Under the pieces are notes generated by a model. That model saw only the letters and a program-made list of their open reading frames with translations. It ran no database searches and was not told where the DNA came from. A stretch of 64,000 nt of DNA. It comes from Owenia fusiformis (taxonomy: Eukaryota; Annelida; Polychaeta; Sabellida; Oweniidae). Both the position numbers and the translations under genes were made by a program. Location of the stretch: contig CAIIXF020000012.1 of the NCBI GenBank assembly GCA_903813345.2, positions 20,784,184 to 20,848,183 on the forward strand. The letters run 5' to 3'. Positions 23,536 to 35,385 of the stretch are shown piece after piece (position 1 is the stretch's first letter; each line of letters opens with the position of its first letter).

Positions 23536-24541
23536 CAGTGCGTATCAAAAAAAAACGCAACAGATTGTTATCTCGGAAAAGCACAAAACCAATGATAACA
23601 GCATTGATTTCATTCAATGCACCATAAAGCCATGTGTCTCCTCTTTACAATGATATATCATTCATTGATATTTGGTCATGGTTGGGCGAGTAATCATTCC
23701 ATTTGCCAAGTAGGCCAAAATTAGCTTTTGACCAAGTTATAAACATCGCAAAAGTCAGTGTACGGAGCCCGATGCAAAATTGGAAGAAAACATAAAACCA
23801 ATGCTGACTGCATCCTTTTCATTCAATGTACCAAAAAGCCAAATTACTCCTCTTTGCAATGGAATATCATTCATCCACAGAGAGTCATGGCTGGCCGAAT
23901 AATCATTAATTTTGCAAAGTGGGGCAAAATTCAGCTCGGACCCAAGTTTTAAACATTGCAAAAGTCAGTACAAGGGGCATAGGGGCTATTGGAAGAAGGT
24001 GTGACAGGTGTGGCATAGACAGTTAAGTGTTCATACTCATACTAATCTTGCAAGAATACATCCTATACCTCCAAATTACCACCACTTCCTTGCACATAAA
24101 GATGTGCTCATCTGTCCACGTCATGCATGGTTCAGCTCTGAGTCATCTGTGGGTTAAAGCAGAGAAAAGCAGCCCATGGGCAATTCTTCTTTCTCGAGGT
24201 TTTGCAATATCTGGTGGAGGAATTGTGAGCACAGATGCTCCTGAGATAGCTCCAAAAAAAAGTCACAACAAATTGAAGTGAGAGGAACTTCCATTGGCAC
24301 TTAGCCCTTGCACTGATTTTTGCAATATCTAAAACTTGGCCCAGAGTCGATTTTGACCCACTGTGCAAATGGAAGGATTTCTCACCCAACCATTACCACA
24401 TGTGAATGAATGACATATCATTGCAAAGAGGAGAGACGTGGCTTTGTGGTACATCAAATGAAATTCATGTAGTCATCACTAGTTTTGGAATTTTACGAGA
24501 TAACTACTTGTTGCGTTTTTTTATTTTTTTATACGCCCTGG
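23536..24541. mobile_element. Mariner-like non-autonomous element
   Basis: The left end CAGTGCGTATCAAAAAAAAA and right end TTTTTTTATACGCCCTG are inverted, each next to CGCAACA and a TTATCTCG block. The inside has sub-repeats around CATTCAATG.ACCA.AAAGCCA and GCAAAAGTCAGT. End form and length fit Tc1/mariner-type elements, with TA close to both flanks, although one base is unresolved. No transposase frame is present. Confidence 0.7.
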
Positions 24542-24581
24542 TATATAGGAGCATACATAGTGCGAGTGCTATGTGAATATA

Positions 24582-25593
24582 TGAGGGTTGATCATAAAGT
24601 TCTCATCACATCTCTTTAATTTCTTTATTTTTCAATATATTCTAATGAAATTTTCACAGAATGTGCAGCATAGAATGTCTTATTAAATCAGCTAAAATAT
24701 TTAGTTTAACAGAAATATTAAATAAGAAATGGTTGCCATAGTAACGGGAAATCAAGGCAACCGGGGCAAATAAAAGTAATTGAGAGAATGGCTCTAATTA
24801 ACCATTTTAACACACATAATAAACTTTCATAAATTACCAAACACCTTAAAATATTAACTTGAATATGTTGTTAAGTGCTTTTACTATTAAAAATTGATCT
24901 TGTGGATTGTGTGATGTCATAGAGGGTGCTTTCATGGTTCATTAGATGTGATACCAGAGTCTGAGACTCAAAGCTAATGATCAGAAATGACTGAGTCAGA
25001 GAATGCAATAGATGCAGAGATCTTCAGAAAAATAAAATTCACACTGATAAAATGTTATGTTAAGTTTGTAAGATCCTCTGGTCAGACTAAACATGATCTA
25101 AAACAAATATATTTCTAAGATATCAACAAAATTAGACCATGTGTGTGGTCTGTACATGTTAAAAATGAACTAAAGGGGCAAAATCAAAATTTTCCTCGGG
25201 ATATTTGACAAAACAGTCATGGGGTCTAGCAGTTACTTCTAATGAAGCATAGCAATCATCTATTATGAGATCACACAATTCACATGACCATTATAGTTCA
25301 CAACAGTCAGGAGCACATGTTATTTGACAATTTAATGTGTTTGATAGCATATTTGACAAATTATTATGTATTTAAACATGGTTGATAGGGGCTATACTAG
25401 CTAGTTTTTTTTATTTGCCTCGGGTGCCTTGATTTCAAGTTGCTGTGGCAACCATTTCTTATCCAATGTTTCTGTTATCCTAAATATTTTTTGCTGGATC
25501 AATAAAACATTTCATGCTGCACATTCTGAGAAAATTTCATAGGAAAATATTGAAAAGTAAAGAAATTAGAGAGATATTATGAGAACTTTATGA
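24582..25593. mobile_element. Palindromic TA-flanked element, copy 1
   Basis: It starts TGAGGGTTGATCATAAAG. Its two halves are imperfect reverse complements (GGTTGCCATAGTAAC... against ...GTTGCTGTGGCAACC). It is the same family as 57890-58791, and the interior AAAGCTAATGATCAGAAATG block is shared. The right terminus is damaged, with the final CAACCCTCA replaced by a T-run. Confidence 0.8.
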
Positions 25594-26460
25594 TTTTTTA
25601 TTATCTCAAATACAAAAAGTGTCAAGAAATTATCAATTGTGTACCCCTCCAAAAACAATTGAATAAAATCAATTCTGATTTTTATTCTATTGTTTCTTAC
25701 ACTTTAAGTATTGGTCAAATGATCTAATAAGTATCATCATAAATAAGTTATGAATCCAATGTATGTAATTTCGAATTTTCTATAAAATTGACTTAACATA
25801 AGGATATCATCATATTTTGAAATATGATGAATTCTCCATGTTAGATCAATGGAGAAAAATAAAAATAAAAACAGAAGATGTGAACTTTGTAAAGCTTAAA
25901 CGTCCTTCCAAGGTCAATGCCAAGGATTGTCGTAGTATTGTTATATTAATGAAAAAACGGTTTAAGTTGTATGATGCTCAACAAATCTACAAATAGTCAG
26001 TGATGTAATTATAACTAATGTAGACTAATTTAAATCGTTAGACTTAAACAATAAATTATAAAAAAAACTAAACACTGTTCAATGGATTATACCACCCACT
26101 GGTGGAGTCCATTTTGGTCTTATTTTTCAGTTAAAATTGTAAAAAAATGTTCTCGATGTCAAAGAATTAATGATATTTTTACTTATTAATTATCTATTCA
26201 AAAGAATTTTTTAATATAAAAAAAACGTTTGCAAAATGACCCCTGTGTTATCCCACATACATGATAAACGGTAATGTTGTGTGATGTTTAACAAGCAAAA
26301 ATATGTCCAGTGATATTAAATCTACCAAAACAACATATCTAAAACAGTGGATCTTCAACAGGTGGTAGTCATTAAAATGTTGTCAATTCCTTTAGTACTT
26401 AGTGCTATGATCGTGATTTCAGTGGGAACTTGCTCGCGATATTAATTAAACAAAATACTC
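25594..26460. other. AT-rich stretch, nothing recognised
   Basis: Very AT-rich with short direct repeats only. No splice-bounded frame or domain is seen. Confidence 0.5.
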
Positions 26461-26835
26461 AATCGGCTGGGAGCCGTAGTGAAAATCGGAATAAATGTGA
26501 CCCAGGCATTATGCCTGGCAAATGTGACCCAGCAGACATTATGCCTGGGTCACATTTGCTCCGATCCATCGGCCGGCGCCCGCCCGATGGATCGTGTTCT
26601 GTTCAATATTGTGTACAATTTTGAACAAAATACTCAATCGGCCGGGAGCCGTAGTGAAAATCGGAATAAATGTGACCCAGGCATTATGCCTGGCAAATGT
26701 GACCCAGCAGACATTATGCCTGGGTCACATTTGCTCCGATCCATCGGCCGGCGCCCGCCCGATGGATTGTGTTCTGTTCAATATTGTGTACAATTTTGAA
26801 CAAAATACTCAATCGGCCGGGCGCCGTAGTGAAAA
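26461..26835. repeat. Tandem array of a 175-bp MITE unit, just over two copies
   Basis: AATCGG(C/T)(C/T)GGGAGCCGTAG starts at 26461 and 26636, and a third partial copy (GGGCGCCGTAG) starts at 26811, all 175 bp apart. Each unit holds the inverted pair TGGGTCACATTTGCTCCGAT and CGGAATAAATGTGACCCA around CATCGGCCGGCGCCCGCCCG. The same module is single at 7455-7600. Overlapping open frames here repeat the same peptide and are artefacts. Confidence 0.9.
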
Positions 26836-27676
26836 TCGGAGCAAATGTGACCAAGGCTCATACCTTTGTAAATGCTATATATACATTTAAGTATATAATT
26901 CAGTCACACGGAACAGCTTTTGTGAATCAGTACAAGCATCAATCGTGTACTTGTACGTTGTATACCACAGGAGGCAATCGCGCGTTAGGCTCCAGTGGAC
27001 CGAGCTTTTATGTGTGTATAAACCCTTAAATAAAATCCACAAAGTCCTTGAAATTCAAATCAAGGAAGTAAAATATATGAACTAAAAATATATAATGATA
27101 TCATTTAAATCTTATGTTTGAATTGTAATCAAATTCAAACTCGGTATACACATTTTGAGAGGGAAATATGTAGAAAAAATGAGCGTAGACCGAATTTTGC
27201 ATGTGAGGGTGTACATGTTTTGTTCATGACTGCATGTGGATGGGCACGTTAACAACATTGTGTACAAAGGTTGATTGGACATACGATTTTATGTAAGATT
27301 ACTAAATATATTCATTCAGTGAGAAAATAGACATTATTATTCAAAGGAACAATTGCAGCAACAAAACTATTGTCATTCTCAAAAGGAGTATTGCTGTATG
27401 TGTGATTTATGGTGAGTACTAAAGTAAAAATGTTTGGAACTTACTTTGAATCTAAAAAATATTGAAACAGAATATGTAAAAATAGAAACCTTTTCATAAA
27501 CTGTTGCAATATAGTCATTTGATTGCTTATTATTTTAATTCAAAGTAGTTCCAAACATTAAAATTTTATTGTATAATCATTCGTACATAATAGTCATGTG
27601 ATTATAAATATGGAATATTAGATTTGTAAGATCAGAAATTAAGTTTTGGATGAAGACAACATTTATTTGGAGTCGT
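26836..27676. other. AT-rich stretch, no gene recognised
   Basis: Short open frames only. No domain, and no match to other repeats in the window. Confidence 0.45.
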
Positions 27677-27680
27677 TTAA

Positions 27681-28435
27681 GGTCTCATGGAAGTTAACAG
27701 GAAATGACAAAACAAAAAATGACAAAGCCATGCTGGATTTTGAAAATTTTTTGAACCAAGATAACAGAGTTCTGTTTGGACCTCCAGTCAGTTTAACTAG
27801 TTCCACATATCATTTACATGACCGGGAACACAGTTGAAATGGTCAGAATGACCATAAACATGATAGAATAACCTTTTCAGCCCTCTGAAAATGTGACTAA
27901 AAAATAGCTTAGAGTAGGTGCTCAGGAAAGGTCACTGAACAGAATATTTTGACTTTTTCAGAAAATGTGCCCAATATATTGCTCTAAATGATACAATTCA
28001 AAAAAATTTGATATCATTCTTAGAAAAAGAAAAAATTGAAAAAAACTGAATTGAAAATCGATCTATTTTCCTTTTTACTACAGCCATTATTGTTTCAGAC
28101 GATTTTTTAAAATTTCAAAGATTGTGTCATTTAGAGCAATATATTGGACACATTTTCTGAAAAAATCAAAAGATTCTGTTCATTGACCTTTCCTGAGCAC
28201 CTACTTTTAGCTATTTTTCAGTCACATTTTCAGAGGGCTAAAAAGGTTATTCTATCATGTATGGTCATTCTGACCATTTCAACTGTGTTCCCGATCATGT
28301 AAATGATATGTGGAACTAGTTAAACTGACTGGAGGTCCAAACAGAACTCTGTTATCTTGGTTCAAAAAATTTTCAAAATCCAGCATGGCTTTGTCATTTT
28401 TTGTTTTGTCATTTCCTGTTAACTTCCATGAGACC
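27681..28435. mobile_element. 755-bp palindromic element flanked by TTAA, type 1
   Basis: TTAA lies at 27677-27680 and 28436-28439. The ends GGTCTCATGGAAGTTAACAG and CTGTTAACTTCCATGAGACC are exact mirrors, and the arms stay complementary almost to the centre (about 28060). TTAA targets are typical of piggyBac- and Kolobok-type elements. No transposase is encoded, so this is a non-autonomous foldback. Confidence 0.9.
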
Positions 28436-28456
28436 TTAAGGTGCCGTGGTACTTAA

Positions 28457-28859
28457 GGTTCAGCTGGAAAGTAACATTTTGGTAAAAATTGCTATACCTG
28501 TACATGTTATTTTCTGGTACAAAATTAAGTATGAAGGCATGTGTTTATTTCCTTGCTTTTTTCAGGATAGTATCATTACACTGTCTACTTTTAGTAAACC
28601 TGGAAACAGGTCAATGGTAGCTCCTGTGTTGTCTGGAAACTTTGAAAGAAAATTTGGAAAAATAGAAAGTGTGAAATATCAGAATTTCCTGGAGTTCCCA
28701 TTGAACTCCTACTAGATATTTTTAAAGAAGACAATGTAATGATACTTTCCTGAAAAAAGCAAGGCAATTAACAAATGTCTTCATACTTTATTTTGTACCA
28801 GAAAATAATATGTGCTGGTATAGCAATTTTTTACCAAAATGTTATTTTCCAGCTGTACC
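28457..28859. mobile_element. 403-bp palindromic element flanked by TTAA, type 2
   Basis: TTAA lies at 28453-28456 and 28860-28863. The ends GGTTCAGCTGGAAAGTAAC and GTTATTTTCCAGCTGTACC are inverted, and the arms share TTTTGGTAAAAATTGCTATACC and TTTCTGGTACAAAATTAAGTATG. It sits only 13 bp from the type 1 element. An 89-codon open frame in it is a product of the repeat. Confidence 0.9.
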
Positions 28860-28863
28860 TTAA

Positions 28864-29585
28864 GGTGACTGTTAACTTAATCGATTTTCAGAAAAAATTG
28901 AAAATTTCACAAACTTGAAATTTTCAAACTCTTCCTGAGAAGTCGTTTTTATTATTTCACATATGCTTGTGCACTGTAATCAGTACAAAGACATCAAAGA
29001 ACAACAAAAAACTTTAGTTTGAGAAAAAAGTGCCGTTTAAAAATTTGAGAAGATTTTTTTCTAGGAGTAGCCCGTGAAAAACCGCTGATTCAAAATATCT
29101 GAACATTTCAGAAAATATACTTCAAACATATATCAAAAACGAAGGAGCAACGAAAATTTGAAAAATTACCCAATAAAAAAATTAGAATCAAAATAAGGAA
29201 AAAAGTACACTTCTCAAATTGTTTTTTTCTATTTTTTTTAATTTGTATGAGAGATTTCAAAATTCTAAAGCTCCTTCCATTTTGGGCTATATTAAAGGGA
29301 TGTTTCAGAGAAATTAGAAAAAAAAATGTTCAGGGACCTTTGCCGTGCTACTCTTTTTGTCAATTTTTCTGTCACATTTTCAGAGGACTCAAATTCCCAA
29401 TCCAAAATGTTTACTGTTTCTATTTGCATTACCACAGTGAGCCTGGTTATATAAATGATAAATGGAACTAAAAAATTGAGAGAAAATCCAACCAAAAGAC
29501 AGTAAATTTTGATGGTCAGATTATACTCAAATGCCATGTGCTTCCTGGTTTCGGCCATCTTGGATTTTTTGATTAAGTTATAAGT
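28864..29585. other. AT-rich stretch, nothing recognised
   Basis: GAAAATTTCACAAACTTG-type imperfect palindromes are present. No gene or clean element border is seen. Confidence 0.45.
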
Positions 29586-30310
29586 TACCTTAACAGGAAA
29601 TGACAAAACAAGAAGTGACAAAAACGTGCTGGATTTCAAACATTTTTTGAACCAAGATAACAGAGTTCTGTTTTGACCTCCTCCAGTCAGTTTACTTAGT
29701 TCCACATGTCATTTACATGACCAGGATCACAATGTACATGGTCAAAATGACCCTAAACATGACTTATTATTATGTTATGTTATTTTCTGGTACAAAATTA
29801 AGTATGAAGGCATGTGTTTATTTCCTTGCTTTTTTCAGGAAAGTATCATTACATTGTCTACTTTTAGTAAACCTGTAAACAGGTCAAAGGTAGCTCCTGT
29901 GTTGTCTGGAAACTTTGAAAGAAACTTTGGAAAAATAGAAAGTGTGAAATATCAGAATTTCCTGGAGTACCCATTGACCTCTTACCAGATATACTAAAAG
30001 AAGACAATGTAATGATACTTTCCTGAAAAAAGCAAGGACATTTACACATGCCTTCATACTTTATAGTGTACCAGAAAATAGCAAGTGCAGGTATAGCAAT
30101 TTTTACCAAAATGTTATTTTCCAGCTGTACCTTAACAGGAAATGACAAAACAAGAAGTGACAAAAACGTGCTGGATTTCAAACATTTTTTGAACCAAGAT
30201 AACAGAGTTCTGTTTTGACCTCCAGTCAGTTTACTTAGTTCCACATGTCATTTACATGACCAGGATCACAATGTACATGGTCAAAATGACCCTAAACATG
30301 ACTTAATAGG
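29586..30310. repeat. Rearranged fragments of the two TTAA elements
   Basis: About 29590-29765 and 30135-30305 are near-identical pieces of type 1 (CAGGAAATGACAAAACAAGAAGTGAC onward, given here in part: AGGAAATGACAAAACAAG). Between them, 29780-30133 is most of a type 2 copy ending GTACC|TTAA. The order suggests that type 2 inserted in a type 1 copy, followed by a deletion. Confidence 0.75.
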
Positions 30311-30954
30311 CCTCTGAAACTAGATTTCATGACCATCAGACAGATAGTGACAATAACGGGGTCACAATATTACAGCACTTTAAAGAACATGCTCCGTTGG
30401 CCAATATTGAGCTTTAGGCAAACCTGCACATGTTGTCCAAAATGTCCCCACCTGACTTCTACCTGTGGGATACGCCATCTCGGCAGTTGCAGATCTCAAA
30501 AGGGGGACAATCTGTGTTATTCAGACCACACCTGCTGAGGAATGCAGTCAGTCATTGACAACTTGTGCAAGATTGCCTGTACAGCGTTGATGGACACACC
30601 TGATGCATGTTGTTTGCCTACACCACGTTGATGCATGTTGTTCAAAGTGCTGTGACTGATGTCTGATGATCATGAAATATGATAGGCCGGTAGGAAATTG
30701 AATGATGTACCAACGTGTCAAATATCAGGGAATGATTTCTTAAAATTACAAAGATATGAGGAAAATGCAGTTTCCGTTTTTTGACCACCCTATACATACA
30801 TGTACTTACCAAATATTTATTTGAAATTTTGAAGAATAAAGTGATAAAATCGAGAAAACAAAATTTATTATCAACCAGAAGTACGGCCATGCTGAAACGA
30901 AGACATTTGCTGGAATTACACCATGCGTTTTAGAAAGGCGCCTAAGGTTTTTAA

Positions 30955-31331
30955 GGTGCTATGGAAGTTAACAGGAAATGACAAAACAAAAAATGTCAAA
31001 ACCATGCTGGATTTTGAAAATAACAGATAATAATAATCATGGCACATTTTCTAAAAAAGTCAAAAGATTCTATACAGTGACCTTTCCTGAGCACCTACTC
31101 TTCGCTATTTTTCAGTCACATTTTCAGAGGGCTGAAAAGGTTATTTCATCATGTTTGTGGTCATTCTGACCATTTCCATTGTGTTCCCAGTCATGTAAAT
31201 GATATGTGGAACTAGTCAAATTGACTGGAGGTCCAAACAGAACTCTGTTATCTTGGTTTAAAACATTTTCAAAATCCAGCATGGTTTTGACATTTTTTGT
31301 TTTGTCATTTCCTGTTAACTTCCATAGCACC
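30955..31331. mobile_element. 377-bp palindromic element flanked by TTAA, type 1 relative
   Basis: TTAA is at 30951-30954 and 31332-31335. The ends GGTGCTATGGAAGTTAACAG and CTGTTAACTTCCATAGCACC are perfect mirrors. The arms match those of 27681-28435 but the centre is deleted. It splits an older repeat (about 30910-31810) that has AAGGCGC and GGTGTAATCA phrases on both sides. Confidence 0.85.
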
Positions 31332-31739
31332 TTAACCCAGTTTGAAAAATAGGTGTAATCATGATTGCGGTTTTAAAAAAGCGCTTTTCCAAACACCTCA
31401 AATCATTAGGCGCTTTTTGGAGTGTAGTGTAATACCGATCGGTTTTTGTAAAACGCCTTACCCGGGTTTTAACCATTTGCCCTAAACGAAATAAGACGTA
31501 TTTCGAATGTTACACATTTGGACCACCGCAAAAATACAGAAAATAATGGATGGGAGCCAAAAAATGCATATCGCAAAAAGTGAAAGCTCACTTCACTGGC
31601 AAAAGTCTCGGTTACGTTTTCTCTTAGATGCTAAAAAATACATTTATTGTAGATGTGCACATCTGCTGGATAATCTCTATATACATCGTTAAAAGTGCAC
31701 GAAAGGCGTTTTAGAAATGACAGGTGTAATTCCAAAATA

Positions 31740-31930
31740 AAATTCCTAAGGCGCTTTAGAATTGTTGGTGTAATCAGGATGGCGATTTCGTAAAGCGCCT
31801 TCCACTAAAGCGCTTGTCTTCGTTTCCAGTAGATCCCCAGTGGATGTGTATCGACGAAATCCAGTCTCGAAGTCGATATGCAATCCAAAGAGTCGACAAC
31901 CATTCGCAGAGCCGTCGTCGTCGTCGTCGT
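31740..31930 (-). other. Open frame with an Asp run, possible exon, unassigned
   Basis: The minus strand has no stop from an acceptor-like CACAATAG (about 31930) to a stop near 31745. It reads six Asp from a GAC microsatellite and then GSANGCRLFGLHIDFETGFR. No ATG, donor or known domain is visible, and the distal part overlaps the AAGCGCC repeat. It is only weakly supported. Confidence 0.15.
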
Positions 31931-32044
31931 CTATTGTGAGTTAAACAGTAATATAGTAAAACAAATATTCAATTCTATTTTCGGTGAATACCTTTTAGAT
32001 TCCACTAAATTGAGGTAAACACCTGTGCATCTTTCACAAGGTAA

Positions 32045-32158
32045 CTGGACAACTCGGACCCAGGACAAGTCGGACCCAGGACAACTCGGACCCTGGACAA
32101 CTCGGACCCAAGACATCTCGGACCCAAGACAACTCGGACCCAAGACAACTCGGACCAC
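32045..32158. repeat. 16-bp minisatellite, left end of foldback
   Basis: About seven units of ACTCGGACCCAAGACA with small variants (CCAGGACAAGT, CCAAGACATCT). Frames in all phases stay open and give a repeating peptide, which is a by-product. Confidence 0.9.
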
Positions 32159-32479
32159 TTTTTGAAATGATGATATTAACATCATAATATGGGGTTTTAA
32201 TTTTTGTTTTATGTTTAGATGACATATATTATGTACTGTGCATTCATTTATTGTGTTAATTTGATGAAACTGTTTTAAATCAACTTATTATTTGATGATA
32301 GTTAAAAAGAAAATATTGAAGCTAAAGACCCAAGACAACTTGGACCACTTTTTGAGATTATGATTTTTATCATGATATGTTTTTTTGTTTGTTTTTTTCA
32401 TTTTATGTTTAGTATGACACATTATATATATTTTGAATTCAAATATTGTGTTAATTTGATGTAATTGTTTACAAGAACA

Positions 32480-33950
32480 CAAATGTGTACAAAATGTCCC
32501 CACCTATAGGTGATCCCGTCAAATGGTTATCCTAAAAATGAGTAGACAAGACTTTACCGACACAATTTGAGGACGGAATATCAAAAATGGCCACCTTAAA
32601 ATTTACCCAGAATGCCAAAATATTAGTCAGTTCGAGATTTTCATACTAAGAACCACCCCTGAAAATTTGAAATTGATCCCTCACACAGTTAACCAGAAAA
32701 CATGTAAACAAGGCTTTACAAACAAGATTTTAGGACGGAAAATCCAAAATGGGTGCCTTGACATTTATCCAGAATGCCAAAAAGCTATTCTCTTCTAGAT
32801 TTTCATACTAAGAATCATCCCTGAAAATTTGAAATTGATCTACCAAACGGTTCACCTGGAAATGCGTAGACAAAACATAACAGACAAGATTTTAGGACAG
32901 AAAATCCAAAATGGCTGCCTTGACATTTACCCAGAATGCCCAAAAACTAATCAGATCTAGATTTTTATACTAAGAATCATCCCTAAAAATTTGAAATTGA
33001 TCTACCAAACGGTTCACCTAAAAATGCGTAGACAAGACTTTACGGGCAAGATTTTAGGACAGAAAATCCAAAATGGCTGCTTTGACATTTACCCAGAATG
33101 CCAAAAAACTAATCAGATCTAGATTTTCATACTAAGAATCATCCCTGAAAATTTGAAATTGATCTACCAAACAGTTCACCTGGAAATGCGTAGACAAGAC
33201 TTTACAGACAAGATTTTAGGACGGAAAATCCAAAATGGCTGCCTTGACATTTACCCAGAATGCCCAAAAACTAATCAGATCTAGATTGTCATACTAAGAA
33301 TCATCCCTGAAAATTTGAAATTGATCTACCAAACGGTTCACCTGAAAATGCGAAGACAAGACTTTACAGACAAGATTTTAGGACGGAAAATCCAAAATGG
33401 CCGACAATAAAAAAGTGATTATAAGTTTTTGCCGATTTCTTTTTACAAAATTATCACATATAACTACTGTTAACAATAACATAGGCTTTTACAACAAAGT
33501 ACACCTGCAATTATTTATAAAGCTACAAAATAGTTAAAGTATGAAAACTGAAAAACACCATTCAATATGATACAAAGTATTATCGCGCGCTAACTTTTCT
33601 TAAAACATTCAAAATGGCTGACATGACTGAGCTAACAGGTCCAAAACCTAATCAGATTTAGAATGAAGTGAGCTGAACAAGATGTTAAAGTTTCAAAAGC
33701 AACTGTGAAGCCATTTTTCTTAAAGTTTGCAGACAAGGATTTTAGCATTTGACTTCAAAATGGCCGACAGGAAGTAGGTATCGAGTTAAATTTTTTTCAT
33801 CCACATCTAGATGCACTCATAAGTGAACCCTGAAAATTTGAAGGTGATATCTGTAGCGGTTTTGGAGAAAACTGCCGGACGTACGGACGGACGGACAGAC
33901 AGATGCGCCTAGGCCGACAATATGGCCCCACACTATGTGGTGGGGACATA
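32480..33950. mobile_element. Nested element with ATGTCCCCACC ends and a 162-bp tandem core
   Basis: ATGTCCCCACC (about 32495) and GGTGGGGACAT (ending about 33950) are inverted ends. The outer sequence resumes as the foldback's AATTGTTT|AAATCAACTT phrase. The phrase AAAATCCAAAATGG recurs near 32739, 32901, 33063, 33224 and 33387, about 162 bp apart. Near the right end a GGACGTACGGACGGACGGAC run and GCGCCTAGGCCGACAATATG follow. Non-coding. Confidence 0.75.
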
Positions 33951-34325
33951 AAAATCAACTTAATTGATGAGAATTAAGAAGAAAATATTGAAACTAAAGA
34001 CGCAAGACAACTCGGACCACTTTTCGAGATTATGATTTTTATCATGATATGGTTTTTATTCTTTATTTTATGTTTAGTATGACATAGATACATATTGTGA
34101 ATTCAAATACTGTGTTAATTTGATGTAATTGTTTTAAATCAACTTAATTAATGTCTAAAATTATTGAAGCTAAAGACCCAAGACAACTTGGACCACTTTT
34201 TGAAATTATGATTTTCATCATTATATGTTTTTTATTTATTTTTTTATGATTAGTATGACGTATATACATATTGTGAATTCAAATATTGTGTTAATTTGAT
34301 GTAATTGTTTTAAATCAACTTAATA

Positions 34326-34523
34326 TTTTGGTGAGTTTTCATTTTCGGATCGTAATATCAGATCAGGTGTTATATCGACGTATAAACCCTTTAGGGCTAG
34401 ACACAAACGCTTTTGGACCCCTCACTCCCTTCGGCCATTTTGGGTACAGAACACGTTCATGCCTAGCCATGCGGGGTTTATTCGTCCATATAACAACTGA
34501 TGTTCAGTCAATATTTCTTAATT
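34326..34523. mobile_element. Palindromic MITE, copy 1 of 2
   Basis: It starts TTTTGGTGAGTTTTCAT and ends TATTTCTTAATT. The middle has CTTTAGGGCTAGACACAAACG facing CATGCCTAGCC, with CACTCCCTTCGG between. The same order occurs at 53747-53955. Confidence 0.7.
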
Positions 34524-35249
34524 AAATGATAAAAATGAGGATTTACAGAATACAAACACATTCCTCAATCTTTCAGTGAGATTAAGATTAAATTATCAAA
34601 AAAACTTTAGGATTAACATAATATAAACTCTTTCATTGATCTCAATATGGCATTAATCTTTCAGTGAGATTAAGATTAAATGATCAAATAATTGAGGATT
34701 TACAGAATTTAAACTTTCCATTGATCTCTATGTGACATAGGTCTTTCAGTGAGATTAATAATATGACTTAACAGTGGTGAGTGCAAATGAGATAATGAGA
34801 TTAGGATTAAAATATTATTGTTTTAATTCCTTAGTGATTTTCCATATGAGTTGGTATTAACTGTATGAAAAGACTCATTGACACCTCTATATAACAAGTT
34901 GTATTCTCAACTCTCATCAAATAAGTTAATTGAAACATCTTGTTCATCTTGACATGTAAACACAAAATATAAATTCATAATATATCTAAACCGTGTCATG
35001 CTAAACATTTACAAATAATCCCATATTATATACTAACAAAAACTAACATTTTAGAAAGTGGTCCGAGTTGTCTTGGGTTTATAGCTTCAAAAGCTTCTAC
35101 TTAATCTTTATCAATAGCGCTACAAATAAGTCAAATTAAAACATTTAAATCAAATTAGTACAAAATATGTATTCACAATGTATAATATATTTAATAAGCA
35201 TAAAACAAATACTAAAGAACCCTAAACCCTAATAAAAATCATTATTTTA

Positions 35250-35385
35250 AAAAGTGGTCCGAGTTGTCTTGGGTCCGAGTTGTCTTGGGTCCGAGATGTC
35301 TTGGGTCCGAGATGTCTTGGGTCCGACTTGTCCAGGGTCCGACTTGTCCAGGGTCCGACTTGTCCTGGGTCCGAGTTGTCCGGAA
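35250..35385. repeat. 16-bp minisatellite, right end of foldback
   Basis: About eight units of TGTCTTGGGTCCGAGT or variants (TGTCCAGGGTCCGACT), in reverse orientation to 32045-32158. Variant order differs between the two ends, so they evolved separately after duplication. Confidence 0.9.

Noticed and set aside
3600-26835. CRISPR-like array
   Set aside because: The tandem units are 157-190 bp, directly adjoining, with no short repeat/unique spacer alternation, and the DNA is eukaryotic.
26430-27029. Several overlapping frames with Cys-rich, similar peptides
   Set aside because: They repeat with the 175-bp MITE unit and occur in staggered frames, so they are by-products of the repeat.
28446-30244. 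Frames of 60-137 codons around the TTAA elements
   Set aside because: They follow the repeated arms of the foldbacks and vanish where the repeat ends.
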